Source of the DNA: JANMES01 sp038329865
GTDB lineage: Bacteria; Planctomycetota; Phycisphaerae; Tepidisphaerales; Tepidisphaeraceae
Assembly: GCA_038329865.1 (NCBI GenBank)
Contig: JBBQNK010000001.1
Coordinates: 62,001-126,000 of the forward strand
Length of the DNA: 64,000 nucleotides
Direction: 5' to 3'
Numbering within the stretch: position 1 is the stretch's first letter; every line of letters begins with the position of its first letter. A program made the position numbers and the translations under genes. Positions 1-8,268 of this stretch are shown in pieces. Under the pieces are notes generated by a model. The model was not told the DNA's origin. It saw only the letters and a list, made by a program, of their open reading frames with translations, and did no database searches.

Positions 1-76
1 AGGGCTAGTCGGTCGGGTGTGCGCGGTTTTGATGAGTCTGTAAGAATGTCGCTGACTCGGTTACCCTACTCGCCAG

Positions 77-709
77 ATGATTTCCGCCATTACCGGTGAA
101 CTCAAGCGAGTCGACGACGAGCGCGCCCACGTGCTGGCCGGGCCGATGTTGTTTGAGTTGCTCGTGCCGGCCGTCGATGTGCTGGAGCTGCAGGCGATGC
201 TGAACGAGCAGGTCACGCTCCACACGATTTTGCACCTGCAAGGCGACGGCAACAGCTTCGAGCCGCAGCTCATCGGCTTCCTGCGGATGGAAGACAAGCG
301 ATTTTTCGAGCGGTTCATCACCGTCAAAGGCATCGGCCCGAAGACGGCGCTGCGGGCGCTCACCGTGCCGATCGCCCAGATCGCTCACGCAATCGAAACG
401 AAGGACACGCGCCCGCTCACGCAGCTCAAAGGCATCGGCAAGCGCACGGCCGAGCTGATCGTGGCGGAATTGGCGGGAAAAGTCGGCTCGTTCGTGACGA
501 CCGGCATCGGCCCGGTGAAATCGACGGCAACAACGAAGTACTCCGCCGAAGACGAAGCCGCTATCGCCGTGCTGGCCAGCCCGCAGATGGGCCTCCGCCG
601 GCCCGACGCGGAGCGGCTGCTGCTTCGCGTGAAGGAATCGAACCCGAAACTGAAGACAGCGGATGAACTCGTGCCGGAAATGTTGCGGCAGCATTCACTA
701 CGAGGATAG
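77..709 (+). CDS. ruvA: Holliday junction DNA helicase subunit RuvA
   Basis: RuvA binds four-way Holliday junctions as a tetramer and loads the RuvB motor on them during recombinational repair, in the cytoplasm. The 210-residue protein has the usual length. Two helix-hairpin-helix motifs are visible, VKGIGPKTALRAL (residues 83-95) and LKGIGKRTAELIVAEL (117-132), after an N-terminal OB-fold and before a C-terminal RuvB-binding domain. It is followed by ruvB, the conserved partner, after an 85-base spacer that holds an inverted repeat. I see nothing odd in the reading frame. Confidence 0.97.
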   Translation: MISAITGELKRVDDERAHVLAGPMLFELLVPAVDVLELQAMLNEQVTLHTILHLQGDGNSFEPQLIGFLRMEDKRFFERFITVKGIGPKTALRALTVPIAQIAHAIETKDTRPLTQLKGIGKRTAELIVAELAGKVGSFVTTGIGPVKSTATTKYSAEDEAAIAVLASPQMGLRRPDAERLLLRVKESNPKLKTADELVPEMLRQHSLRG

Positions 710-711
710 AT

Positions 712-794
712 GGCGTTAGGCGTTAGTAGTCAGGCGTTAGGAAACTCAGCAGCAATCCCTAACGCCTAACTACTAACGCCTAACGCCTAACGCC
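712..794. repeat. Inverted repeat made of the word GGCGTTA, abutting ruvB
   Basis: Arms 712-741 and 758-787 pair over 30 bases with one mismatch around a 16-base loop. Each arm is built from iterated GGCGTTA units. One further unit (788-794) runs directly into the ruvB ATG at 795, so ruvB has no room for a Shine-Dalgarno sequence outside the repeat. Confidence 0.9.
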
Positions 795-1832
795 ATGGCA
801 AGAGAACGAATCATTTCCGGCGAGTCCTCCCCCGACGACGACGCGCCCGTCAACTTCGCCCTGCGCCCGCTGAAGTTCGAGCAGTACATCGGCCAAGAGC
901 CGCTTATCCGCAAGCTGAAGATCGCCGTAAGCGCCGCCGTCGGGCGCGGCGAGCCGGTGGAGCATATTTTATTGCACGGGCCACCGGGGCTCGGGAAGAC
1001 GACGCTGGCGCACGTGATCGCGAATGAAGTCGGCGCCCGGGTGCATGTCACCAACGGGCCGGCGTTGACGAAGGGCGCGGATCTTAACGGCATTTTGAAT
1101 CGCCTGGAACGCGGCGACGTGCTCTTCATCGATGAAATCCACCGCCTGCCGGTCGTGGTCGAGGAATGCCTCTACTCGGCCATGGAGGATTTCAAGATCG
1201 ATTTTACGGTCGATTCCGGCATGCACGCGCGGACGATCACGATCCCCGTCAAGCCATTCACGCTCATCGGCGCGACCACGCGGCTCGGCCTTTTGACAGG
1301 TCCGATGCGCGGGCGCTTCGGCATCGCCGAGCATATCGAATTTTACTCGCCGGCCTCGCTGCACGAGATTTTGAAAGCCAACGCGAAGCTCCTCAAGCTC
1401 AAGGCCGAGGACGCGGCCCTCTCCGAGCTCGCCATGCGCAGCCGCGGCACGCCGCGCGTCGCCAATCGCCTGCTCCGGCGCGTCCGCGACTTCGCCGCCG
1501 TCGAAAGCAACGGCCAGCTCACGCTCGCCACCGTGAAAAAATCCCTCGAGCTCGAAGGCATCGACGACAAGGGCCTCGACGAGCAGGACCGCGTCTTCCT
1601 CCGCACGATCATCCAGATCTACAACGGCGGCCCGGTAGGAATCGAGGCGGTGGCGGCCACCATGGGCGAAGAGCGCGACACGCTGGAAGACGTGATCGAG
1701 CCGTACCTGCTGCAGACGGCGCTGATCACCCGCACTCGCCAGGGCCGCCGCGTGACCAAGACGGCGTACGACCACCTGAAGCTCAAGTGGCAACCGCCGG
1801 CGGAGACGGGCGAAGGATTATTCAATGCGTAG
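795..1832 (+). CDS. ruvB: Holliday junction branch migration ATPase RuvB
   Basis: RuvB is the hexameric AAA+ motor that pumps DNA through RuvA-bound Holliday junctions. The 345-residue protein shows Walker A GPPGLGKTT at 62-70, Walker B VLFIDEIH at 109-116, sensor 1 IGATTRLG at 158-165 and the MRGRFGI arginine-finger region near 171-177. A RuvB-type winged helix forms the C-terminus. Its ATG follows the ruvA/ruvB repeat without an obvious ribosome-binding site. Its 3' end overlaps the start of the next gene by 8 bases, which suggests coupled translation with a lipoprotein unrelated to recombination. Confidence 0.98.
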   Translation: MARERIISGESSPDDDAPVNFALRPLKFEQYIGQEPLIRKLKIAVSAAVGRGEPVEHILLHGPPGLGKTTLAHVIANEVGARVHVTNGPALTKGADLNGILNRLERGDVLFIDEIHRLPVVVEECLYSAMEDFKIDFTVDSGMHARTITIPVKPFTLIGATTRLGLLTGPMRGRFGIAEHIEFYSPASLHEILKANAKLLKLKAEDAALSELAMRSRGTPRVANRLLRRVRDFAAVESNGQLTLATVKKSLELEGIDDKGLDEQDRVFLRTIIQIYNGGPVGIEAVAATMGEERDTLEDVIEPYLLQTALITRTRQGRRVTKTAYDHLKLKWQPPAETGEGLFNA

Positions 1833-2226
1833 TTTGGCGATTGTTGCGATGATCTTCGTGCTAAGCGGATGCGGAGTCAGCTTGATAACGCACGAAATCA
1901 CCGGGCAAGAACTATACGAAAAGGATCGTACCAGCATGCACGGATCGTTCATCAACAGCTACTACTACAAGGGCTCGGATTCAAAGTACCACTATTTCCA
2001 TGTTGCGGAGATGATGGACGAAAACAATTATCGCATCCCGCTCAACGACCTGAATATTGAGCGACCGACGCCATATACAAGTGACAAGATCAAGTGGCAG
2101 AAAATGAGGATCTGGAGTGACGTCGACGACAAAGTAGTAGCCGTCCCTGAAAGTGAAATAAACCATGCGTACATGGTTTACCCCACCACCGTTCCGTCAA
2201 CGCAGCCGTACGTTACCGCACGATAG
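1825..2226 (+). CDS. Small lipoprotein, first of a tandem paralogous trio
   Basis: A 133-residue protein with a lipoprotein signal peptide ending in the lipobox LSGC (cysteine at about 16), so it is probably anchored to a membrane facing the periplasm. I do not recognise the family. It contains a YYYKGSDSKYHYFHV block followed by NNYRIPL and a KIKWQKMR block. Related blocks occur in the same order in the next two genes, so the three look like tandem duplicates. It overlaps ruvB by 8 bases and is followed after 23 bases by its paralogue. Function unknown. Confidence 0.85.
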   Translation: MRSLAIVAMIFVLSGCGVSLITHEITGQELYEKDRTSMHGSFINSYYYKGSDSKYHYFHVAEMMDENNYRIPLNDLNIERPTPYTSDKIKWQKMRIWSDVDDKVVAVPESEINHAYMVYPTTVPSTQPYVTAR

Positions 2227-2249
2227 GCAGTGTGTTGGAGAAATAGGTC

Positions 2250-2639
2250 ATGCGGAGTTTTGCAGGATTGATCATTTTGCTCGCCGTCGCCGGCTGTACG
2301 CAGACGATCACGCAGCATGAGCTAGCCGTGATGCAGGCCCGCGCCGTTCCGCTGGCCGACATCGGATCAGCGCCGTCGGTCTACCAGCCGCGAGGCAATG
2401 AGCTGTGGTACATGGGAACCGAAGACGGATACGACTACTATCATTATTTCGATCGCAGCGGCACGTTTCCGAAGGAAGACAACTACCGCGTCCCCGCCGC
2501 CGTGCCCGCACGCGAGCAGTTCGCGTTCACCACGAACCATAATCACTGGCGGCCGATCTATGCGCAGGCGCGGGAGGCAGAAGTTCCGCTGCCGACCACT
2601 TCGCCGACCAAGTTTGATTCGAAGGATTTCCACCTGTGA
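2250..2639 (+). CDS. Small lipoprotein, second of a tandem paralogous trio
   Basis: A 129-residue lipoprotein with lipobox AVAGC near residue 16. It shares with its neighbours the pattern LWYMGTEDGYDYYHYFD, then a charged loop and NYRVP, then FTTNHNHWRPI. That order matches the blocks of the first member and gives the clearest version of the family signature: a tyrosine-rich strand pair and a conserved tryptophan. Its TGA overlaps the longest reading frame of the third member. It was probably co-transcribed with ruvB and the other two lipoproteins. No function can be assigned. Confidence 0.85.
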   Translation: MRSFAGLIILLAVAGCTQTITQHELAVMQARAVPLADIGSAPSVYQPRGNELWYMGTEDGYDYYHYFDRSGTFPKEDNYRVPAAVPAREQFAFTTNHNHWRPIYAQAREAEVPLPTTSPTKFDSKDFHL

Positions 2640-2659
2640 GCCGTGAAATGGGAGCCAAC

Positions 2660-3064
2660 ATGCGAAACATCACGATGATCGGAATCTTCTGCTGCCTGGC
2701 CGCGGCCGGGTGCACGGGCACGAAAATTTCCGAGGTGACGTTGCAGGCAATGGAATTCCAATCGATCGCTCCCCCGGCCGGCGCCCTGCCGGATTCCCCA
2801 ATGCCTGAATTGTGGTACGTCGGCAGCCGTGTGCTGTACGACTATTATTGCTTTATCGACTATCAACCCACGTCTGCAGGGTTTGTTCGTCGTGAGACGA
2901 TTTACCACGTCGCCAAGTCCGATGACGAAAATTCGAACTTCTTCCCGATCACACGTTTCTATTACACGACGGATCGCTCGAAATGGGTGAAATACGAGAA
3001 GAACTTTTCCCACAATAATACCAGTAATCCCTCGGGCCCAACGCTGGACGACCTCCACCAATGA
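2660..3064 (+). CDS. Small lipoprotein, third of a tandem paralogous trio
   Basis: A lipoprotein of 134 residues from the ATG at 2660, which has GGGAG about 6 bases upstream. A GTG at 2636 in the same frame is less likely because the signal peptide MRNITMIGIFCC begins at 2660. The lipobox is AAAGC. It carries the trio's LWYVG-YDYY block, an inserted variable loop, and FYYTTDRSKWVKY, equivalent to the FTTNHNHW block of the second member. The stop codon overlaps the ATG of the acetyltransferase by 4 bases. Function unknown. Confidence 0.85.
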   Translation: MRNITMIGIFCCLAAAGCTGTKISEVTLQAMEFQSIAPPAGALPDSPMPELWYVGSRVLYDYYCFIDYQPTSAGFVRRETIYHVAKSDDENSNFFPITRFYYTTDRSKWVKYEKNFSHNNTSNPSGPTLDDLHQ

Positions 3065-3519
3065 CCACCGCCGCCATCCACATCCGCCCCGCTAAGCCCG
3101 CCGACGTTGCGACGATCGCGTCGTTCAACATCGCCATGGCGTGGGAGACGGAAAAGCTCCGCCTCGACGCGTACACGCTCGAGCACGGGGTACAGGCGGT
3201 GCTGGCCGACGGGGCGAAGGGGCATTACTTCGTCGCGGAAATCGCCGGCGCGGTGGCCGGGTGTTTGATGGTCACGCACGAATGGTCCGACTGGCGCAAC
3301 GGCGATATCTGGTGGATCCAGAGCGTGTTCGTCTCGCCGTCGCACCGCCGCAAGGGCGTGTTCGCTGCGATGTACCGGCACGTTGTATCGCACGCCCGCG
3401 AAAAAGGCGTCGTGGCGATTCGGCTGTACGTGGAGCACGATAACGCGGCCGGCAAAGCAACTTACCTCAAGCTCGGCATGTCAGGCACGCATTACGATGT
3501 GATGCAGCAGGATTTGTAG
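3061..3519 (+). CDS. GNAT family N-acetyltransferase
   Basis: A 152-residue single-domain GNAT enzyme that should transfer an acetyl group from acetyl-CoA to a small-molecule or protein amine. The acetyl-CoA-binding loop is VSPSHRRKGV (residues 91-100), preceded by the typical strand IWWIQSVFV and followed by a C-terminal LYVEHDNAAGKATYLKLGM segment of the motif-B type. The start overlaps the preceding lipoprotein stop (ATGA), so it is probably the last gene of the ruvA operon. The substrate cannot be predicted. Confidence 0.9.
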   Translation: MTTAAIHIRPAKPADVATIASFNIAMAWETEKLRLDAYTLEHGVQAVLADGAKGHYFVAEIAGAVAGCLMVTHEWSDWRNGDIWWIQSVFVSPSHRRKGVFAAMYRHVVSHAREKGVVAIRLYVEHDNAAGKATYLKLGMSGTHYDVMQQDL

Positions 3520-3540
3520 AACGGCGTGGATTGATCGCAG

Positions 3541-3607
3541 TTGTTTAGCCGTCCCGCGTGCGGGGCGCGTTGGCGAAACTCGCCCCGCACGCGCGGCGGC
3601 TAAACAA
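3541..3607. repeat. GC-rich inverted repeat between convergent genes (family shared with 36969-37031)
   Basis: Arms 3541-3567 and 3581-3607 pair over 27 bases with two mismatches around a 13-base loop. The outer word TTGTTTAGCCG and the CCCGCGTGCGGGGC core recur at 36969-37031, again between two convergent genes. It could act as a bidirectional transcription terminator, although no clear T-run follows. Confidence 0.85.
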
Positions 3608-3612
3608 TTGAA

Positions 3613-4422
3613 CTAGTTTTTCGGCGCCGACGTTTCCACCGTCGGCAATTCCCTATTACGCCGCGTCCCCACCCAGATCACCAGCGCGATGATCGGCAGC
3701 GCCCAGATCAGGCTCACCTTCGCCGGGCCGAGACCAAGGCCGCCGCGGGAATGACCTTCGGACATCCAATCCGCAAACGAAGCGCCCAGCGGCCGGGTGA
3801 GGATGTACGCGACCCAGAAGCAGAGCACTTCGCTCAGGCCGAGAAAATGGTACGCGACCAGCGGCACGAGGATCATCGCGAAAAACAAGAACCCTGAACC
3901 GAGATAGCCAAGGTGAAGCGTCGTCGCGGTGAGATCGCCGGCGGCCGTGCCGAGGATGAATGTCAGCAACACGGTGGCCCAATAGAACGACTCGCGGCGT
4001 CGGCTGAAAATGCTGTGGATCGAGAGCGTGCCTTCCGTCTTCCACCACGCCATCAGCACGGCGGCGACGAGCGCGCTGAAGAGCGCGGTCGAAATCACCA
4101 GCGACAGGTGGAAGCGAAAATCGATCACGTCCGCCACCATCGTGCCGAAGACGGCGACGAGGATCACGACCATCCAATACCGGCCGGCGTGGTATCGGCG
4201 GGAAAGAATCTGCACCAGCACCGCCGCCGCCAGCGCCAGCCCGACGGCCGCCTCGGCCACGCCGCGGTGCTTCGAGTGGAGAAGGAAGTCCGAAGTCGTT
4301 TCGCCCATGCCGGTGGTGAGGATTTTGATGATCCAGAAAAACGCAGTCGCCGCCGGAACCTTCGAGGCAGTGGCCACGGGCGGTTCATCTTCGAACGGAA
4401 TGGGAAGACTGATTGCTTGCAT
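3613..4422 (-). CDS. Multi-pass membrane protein (COG4705-like)
   Basis: A 269-residue integral membrane protein with about eight hydrophobic segments. The start is the ATG at 4422, preceded by AGGTG; the frame stays open upstream but has no coding character there. A block near the N-terminus, FWIIKILTTGMGETTSDFLL, resembles the repeated KILTTxMGExxSD signature of an uncharacterised bacterial membrane-protein group that I recall as COG4705. A second version, FYWATVLLTFILGTAAGDL, lies mid-protein, so the fold appears internally duplicated. Function unknown. It faces the acetyltransferase across the inverted repeat. Confidence 0.85.
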   Translation of the reverse strand: MQAISLPIPFEDEPPVATASKVPAATAFFWIIKILTTGMGETTSDFLLHSKHRGVAEAAVGLALAAAVLVQILSRRYHAGRYWMVVILVAVFGTMVADVIDFRFHLSLVISTALFSALVAAVLMAWWKTEGTLSIHSIFSRRRESFYWATVLLTFILGTAAGDLTATTLHLGYLGSGFLFFAMILVPLVAYHFLGLSEVLCFWVAYILTRPLGASFADWMSEGHSRGGLGLGPAKVSLIWALPIIALVIWVGTRRNRELPTVETSAPKN

Positions 4423-4543
4423 CGCTACACCTATTATCGCCGCGTGGTGACCGGGACTTTGATCATATTGTCCACGAGGAAGCCTAAGTAAGGCGGCGGA
4501 GGTTACGGAACGATGATGCGGCGGCTCGTGCGGCGTTTCTGCA

Positions 4544-5455
4544 CTACTGGCTGGCAACGTTTGTGAGATATCCAACCGCCGCCGTAGTGGCGGCCACTCG
4601 ATCGGGCAACTCGACCGGATCGATCGTGATCCACCCGTGATAGCCGGCGGCATCGAGGTTCGCGAGCAGGTGCGGCCAATCGACGCTCCCCTGCCCGATG
4701 ATCGCCGGCCGGGTGCGATGGCCGGCGCCGAGGACGGCATCGCGGGCGCGGACGTGGCGGATGTACGGGCCGACGCGGTCGAAGGTTTTATCGAGGTCGG
4801 CGGCGTCGCGGAGTAGCGCCACCGGATCGAGATCGAGCCCGAACCACGGGCAGCTCGCGGCGGCGATCGTCCGTTCGACTGCGGCGATACTCGCCAGCTC
4901 GCTTCGGAACGCGAGCATCACGCCGTACCGATCGGCACGGCGGCCGAGTTCGAACATCACCGGGTCCAAGTGCGAGATGAACGCCAGATCCGCCGGCGAT
5001 TGCGCTGCCTCCGGCTCGGCGGCGGGGGCGTCGTCCCACGTCGGCAGAAGAATCAGGCCGGCCATGTCGGGCGTGACTTTCGGTTTCTCGATCGCGATTT
5101 TCAGCGGCGACGGCAGCGGGCCGAGCTCTACGCACACCAGCGGCGCGGCGAGTCCCTTCGCGGTGTCCATTGCTTTTTCGATTCGCGAGAGTTGCTGATC
5201 GACGTCGCTCTTTTGCGAGAGCCCGTGTTGACCTAAGTCGACACGGAGTCCCACGATCTGGCGATCGTGGCTACGCAGGATTTGCTGGAATTCCCGTCGG
5301 CCCGTTTGCGAGAGTTCGGGGAGCGAGAGCGATGGCGTGTACGCGTCGAACAGCACGCCCTGCACGCCGAGCGTGCGAGCCATCTCCGCGATGCGGCGCG
5401 GATCGCTCGACAGCGCCGAAGCGGCCACCGCTAATTTTAACGCTACGTTCGCCAA
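4544..5455 (-). CDS. Xylose isomerase-like TIM-barrel protein (sugar phosphate isomerase/epimerase family)
   Basis: A 303-residue protein starting at a TTG with a good GGAG a few bases upstream. It reads as an AP-endonuclease-2 / xylose-isomerase TIM barrel: LGVQGVLFDAY near the start, VCVELGP, GLDLDPVALL (a metal-binding strand type) and the C-terminal GYHGWITIDPVELPD. Such proteins are usually sugar or inositol isomerases or epimerases, and the substrate is not predictable here. Codons for residues 61-69 include a 22-base stretch almost identical to one arm of the intergenic repeat at 8156-8226 (see findings). Confidence 0.85.
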   Translation of the reverse strand: MANVALKLAVAASALSSDPRRIAEMARTLGVQGVLFDAYTPSLSLPELSQTGRREFQQILRSHDRQIVGLRVDLGQHGLSQKSDVDQQLSRIEKAMDTAKGLAAPLVCVELGPLPSPLKIAIEKPKVTPDMAGLILLPTWDDAPAAEPEAAQSPADLAFISHLDPVMFELGRRADRYGVMLAFRSELASIAAVERTIAAASCPWFGLDLDPVALLRDAADLDKTFDRVGPYIRHVRARDAVLGAGHRTRPAIIGQGSVDWPHLLANLDAAGYHGWITIDPVELPDRVAATTAAVGYLTNVASQ

Positions 5456-5560
5456 GACTTCTCCGGTTTAACGCGCTCGACAGGCTAACCGCGTTGGGCA
5501 CGCACGCAAGTTATTCTCTACTCGCCTCGGCATGCCTCGGCGCGTACAATTCCCAGACTT

Positions 5561-6958
5561 ATGCCAGACAACACTTACGACCTCATCGTCATCGGCGCCG
5601 GCCCCGGCGGATACGTCGCCGCGATTCGCGCGGCCCAGCTTGGAATGAAAGTCGCCTGCGTCGAGAAGCAATACCTCGGCGGCACTTGCCTGAACGTCGG
5701 GTGCATTCCCAGCAAGGCGCTGCTTGATTCGTCCGAGCGGTACTACGCCGCGAAAAATCAGTTCGCCAAGCACGGGATCAACGTCGGCTCGCTCTCGATC
5801 GACCTGGCCAAAATGATGGCCCGCAAGGACTCGGTCGTGAAAAGCCTTACCGACGGCGTGGGCTTCCTCTTCAAGAAGAACAAGGTCGACCACCTGCCCG
5901 GCCTGGGCACGATTACCGCGCCCAATACCGTGCAAGTCGCGACGGCCGACGGCAAAATCACCTCGCACACCGCGAGCAAAATCCTCATCGCCACCGGCAG
6001 CGCACCGGCGGCGGTTCCTGCGCTGCCGTTTGATGGCGTGAATATTCTTTCCTCGACTGAAGCGATCGCGCTCAAGGAAATCCCGAAGAAGCTCCTCGTC
6101 GTCGGCGGCGGGTACATCGGCGTGGAGCTTGGTTCGGTATGGAATCGCCTCGGCAGCGAAGTGCTGACCGTGGAATTCCTCGCCGGCATTTTGCCCGCGT
6201 CGGATCGTGAGTGCGCGAACGCCCTGCAGAAAATGCTCGAGAAACAGGGCATTAAATTCAAGTTCAACACCGGCGCCACCGGCGCGAAAATCGAAGGCGG
6301 CAAGGTCAAAGTCAGCTGGAAGAGCGGCGAAAAGACCGGCGAGGAAGTCGTCGACAAGGTGCTCGTCTGCGTCGGTCGCAAGCCGGTGACGGACAAGCTC
6401 GGCATTGAGCACGTGGGCGTGGCGACCGACAAGAAAGGCTTCGTCATCGTCGACGAGCATTTCCAGACCAGCGTGAAAGGCATCTACGCGATCGGCGATT
6501 CCATCGGCGGGATCATGCTCGCCCACAAGGCCGAAGAAGAAGGCACCGCCGCGGTGGAACTGATGGCCGGCAAGGCCGGCCACGTGAACTACGCCGCCTG
6601 CCCCGCCGTCGTTTACACGCACCCGGAGCTTGCGTCGGTCGGCCTGACCGAAGAGCAGGCGAAGGAGCGCGGCGAGATCAAGGTCGGCAAGTTCCCCTTC
6701 ATCGCCAACGGCCGAGCCAAGGGCATGGACGAGACCGACGGCTTCGTCAAGATGATCGCCGACGCCAAGACCGATCGCATTCTCGGCGTGCACATCCTCG
6801 CAGCCCACGCCAGCGACATGATCGCCGAGTGCGTGGTCGCGATGGAATTCGCCGCGAGTTCCGAAGACGTGGCCCGGTCGTTCCATGCTCACCCCACGCT
6901 GCCCGAAGCGATTAAGGAAGCGGCGATGGCAGTGGAGAAGCGCGCGATTCACATGTAA
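5561..6958 (+). CDS. lpdA: Dihydrolipoyl dehydrogenase (E3)
   Basis: The FAD-dependent E3 subunit that reoxidises dihydrolipoamide in 2-oxo-acid dehydrogenase complexes and the glycine cleavage system, producing NADH. The 465-residue length is normal. FAD-binding GAGPGG is at 12-17, the redox-active disulfide at Cys43 and Cys48 (GGTCLNVGCIPSKA), an NAD-binding VVGGGYIGVELG lies mid-protein, and the C-terminal HAHPTLPE supplies the catalytic His444 and Glu449. It stands alone, without E1 or E2 genes nearby. A 28-bp hairpin follows 45 bases downstream and may end the transcript. Confidence 0.97.
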   Translation: MPDNTYDLIVIGAGPGGYVAAIRAAQLGMKVACVEKQYLGGTCLNVGCIPSKALLDSSERYYAAKNQFAKHGINVGSLSIDLAKMMARKDSVVKSLTDGVGFLFKKNKVDHLPGLGTITAPNTVQVATADGKITSHTASKILIATGSAPAAVPALPFDGVNILSSTEAIALKEIPKKLLVVGGGYIGVELGSVWNRLGSEVLTVEFLAGILPASDRECANALQKMLEKQGIKFKFNTGATGAKIEGGKVKVSWKSGEKTGEEVVDKVLVCVGRKPVTDKLGIEHVGVATDKKGFVIVDEHFQTSVKGIYAIGDSIGGIMLAHKAEEEGTAAVELMAGKAGHVNYAACPAVVYTHPELASVGLTEEQAKERGEIKVGKFPFIANGRAKGMDETDGFVKMIADAKTDRILGVHILAAHASDMIAECVVAMEFAASSEDVARSFHAHPTLPEAIKEAAMAVEKRAIHM

Positions 6959-7002
6959 ATGATGCGTATTGCTCCGCACGGTTACCAAACGCGTTATCGT
7001 CA

Positions 7003-7073
7003 TCCTGAGGTATTCCGAAGGATCTGGCCGACCTACTTTGGACGCCAGATCCTTCGGAATACCTCAGGATGTC
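7003..7073. repeat. Perfect 28-bp inverted repeat, CATCCTGAGG family
   Basis: Arms 7003-7030 and 7046-7073 are perfect reverse complements around a 15-base loop. The arm sequence recurs with two substitutions at 19031-19107, and a related CATCCTGAG arm occurs at 10181-10332. It lies downstream of lpdA and upstream of the CheX-like gene, and could terminate the former. Confidence 0.92.
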
Positions 7074-7134
7074 GAGCGACTTTTTTATTTTATTCAAACC
7101 GGCCTGAACCCTCGTCCCGGAATTTCTCCCGCGT

Positions 7135-7719
7135 TTGACCGATAATATCCCGATACAAATCCGTCCGCCGCTTGAGGAGTTCTCCGCAATTAACCGCATG
7201 ATCGTCTCTGCCGATGTAGACAGCATGTCAGCCGTGCGAACGCCGTCTAAACCGAGCCGCATCACAACGAACTTCACGGTTCCATTCGTGAACTCCGTGA
7301 AGAACGTCTTCAAAAAAATGGTGAAGGTCGACACGGTCATCGGCGAGCCGCGCGAGAAATCGGTTGATGAGCCTTCGCACGACGTGTCGGCGATCATCGG
7401 CATGTCCGGCGACGTCATCGGCACGGTGGTCGTGAGTTTCGACCAGGAAGCCGCGATCAAGCTGGTCGAGGCGTTCGCTTCTGAAAAGGTCGATCCCGCC
7501 AGCCCCGATTTTGCCGACGCGATCGGCGAATTGGCGAACATGATCGCCGGCGGCGCGAAGAAAGATCTGGGCGTGATGGTGGACATCACCGTCCCGAGCG
7601 TGGTGATCGGCAAAGGCCATCACATCGCCCGGCTGAAAAATGCCGCGTGCCTGGTGATCCCGTGCAGCACGCCGGCCGGCACGTTTTCCATCGAGGTCAG
7701 TCTGAAGCAGCACCATTGA
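7135..7719 (+). CDS. CheX-like chemotaxis phosphatase / signalling protein
   Basis: The region from about residue 38 (TTNFTVPFVNSVKNVFKKM) to the end matches the CheX/CheC fold, whose known members dephosphorylate CheY-P. The CheX-type active-site helix is seen as FADAIGELANMIAGGAKKDL (E and N of the ExxN motif: E-L-A-N). The gene is directly upstream of a CheY-like receiver, its expected partner. The start is uncertain: TTG 7135, ATG 7198 and ATG 7225 are in frame and none has a convincing ribosome-binding site. The last two fit the family N-terminus better. Confidence 0.85.
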   Translation: MTDNIPIQIRPPLEEFSAINRMIVSADVDSMSAVRTPSKPSRITTNFTVPFVNSVKNVFKKMVKVDTVIGEPREKSVDEPSHDVSAIIGMSGDVIGTVVVSFDQEAAIKLVEAFASEKVDPASPDFADAIGELANMIAGGAKKDLGVMVDITVPSVVIGKGHHIARLKNAACLVIPCSTPAGTFSIEVSLKQHH

Positions 7720-7735
7720 CGTGAGGCGGATGTTT

Positions 7736-8116
7736 ATGAAGGTCCTTTTGGTCGACGACTCCAAGACGATGCGCAGCATCCAGAAGAAAATTCTGGAACA
7801 GCTCGGCGACGTCGAATTCTCCGAGGCCGGCGACGGCGTGGAGGCGCTGGCCATCCTCGCGGGCGCTCCCGGCGCGTACGGGCTGATCATGATCGACTGG
7901 AACATGCCCAACATGGACGGCATCACCCTCGTGCACAAAATCCGCGAAACCGACAAGAAAACCCCGCTCGTGATGGCCACCACCGAAGCAGAAAAAACCC
8001 GCGTGCTCGAAGCGATCCGCGCCGGCGTGAACAATTACGTGGTGAAGCCCTTCACACCCGAGTTGCTGATGGAAAAAGTAAAAGCCACCATGACGCGGAT
8101 GAAAGCCGCTGCGTAG
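7736..8116 (+). CDS. CheY-like single-domain response regulator
   Basis: A 126-residue stand-alone receiver domain. From the ATG at 7736 (GAGG 9 bases upstream; GTG 7721 and ATG 7730 are also in frame) the acidic pair is Asp7-Asp8, the phosphoacceptor Asp54 (MIDWNMPNMDG), the switch Thr82 and Lys104 (VVKPF), so it should be phosphorylatable. It has no output domain and must act by protein contact. It is adjacent to a CheX-like phosphatase and followed by a FapA-like protein. No histidine kinase or flagellar gene is in the window. Confidence 0.93.
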   Translation: MKVLLVDDSKTMRSIQKKILEQLGDVEFSEAGDGVEALAILAGAPGAYGLIMIDWNMPNMDGITLVHKIRETDKKTPLVMATTEAEKTRVLEAIRAGVNNYVVKPFTPELLMEKVKATMTRMKAAA

Positions 8117-8155
8117 CGAAGTTTCTTCGGAAACGTAGTGGAGTCGAAATGCTTC

Positions 8156-8226
8156 CGTAGCCGCGAACGCGAGTTCGCGGTTTCGAAGTTTTAACGCAAG
8201 ACCCCGAACTGGCGTTCGTGGCTACG
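8156..8226. repeat. Inverted repeat with GTAGCC / GGCTAC ends
   Basis: Arms 8156-8170 and 8212-8226 pair over 15 bases with one mismatch around a 41-base loop that contains a second small palindrome, CGCGAACGCGAGTTCGCG. The right arm overlaps the GTG at 8218 that would otherwise extend the next gene, so that GTG is probably not its start. Confidence 0.75.
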
Positions 8227-8268
8227 ACAAGAACGCGGCGACGCGACCGGGGGCAGGACGGAATTATC

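Noticed and set aside
1..76. Possible gene fragment at the window start
   Set aside because: No frame has protein-like features; it is probably the leader of ruvA or the end of an upstream spacer. The 229-residue minus-strand frame overlapping it is a shadow of ruvA.
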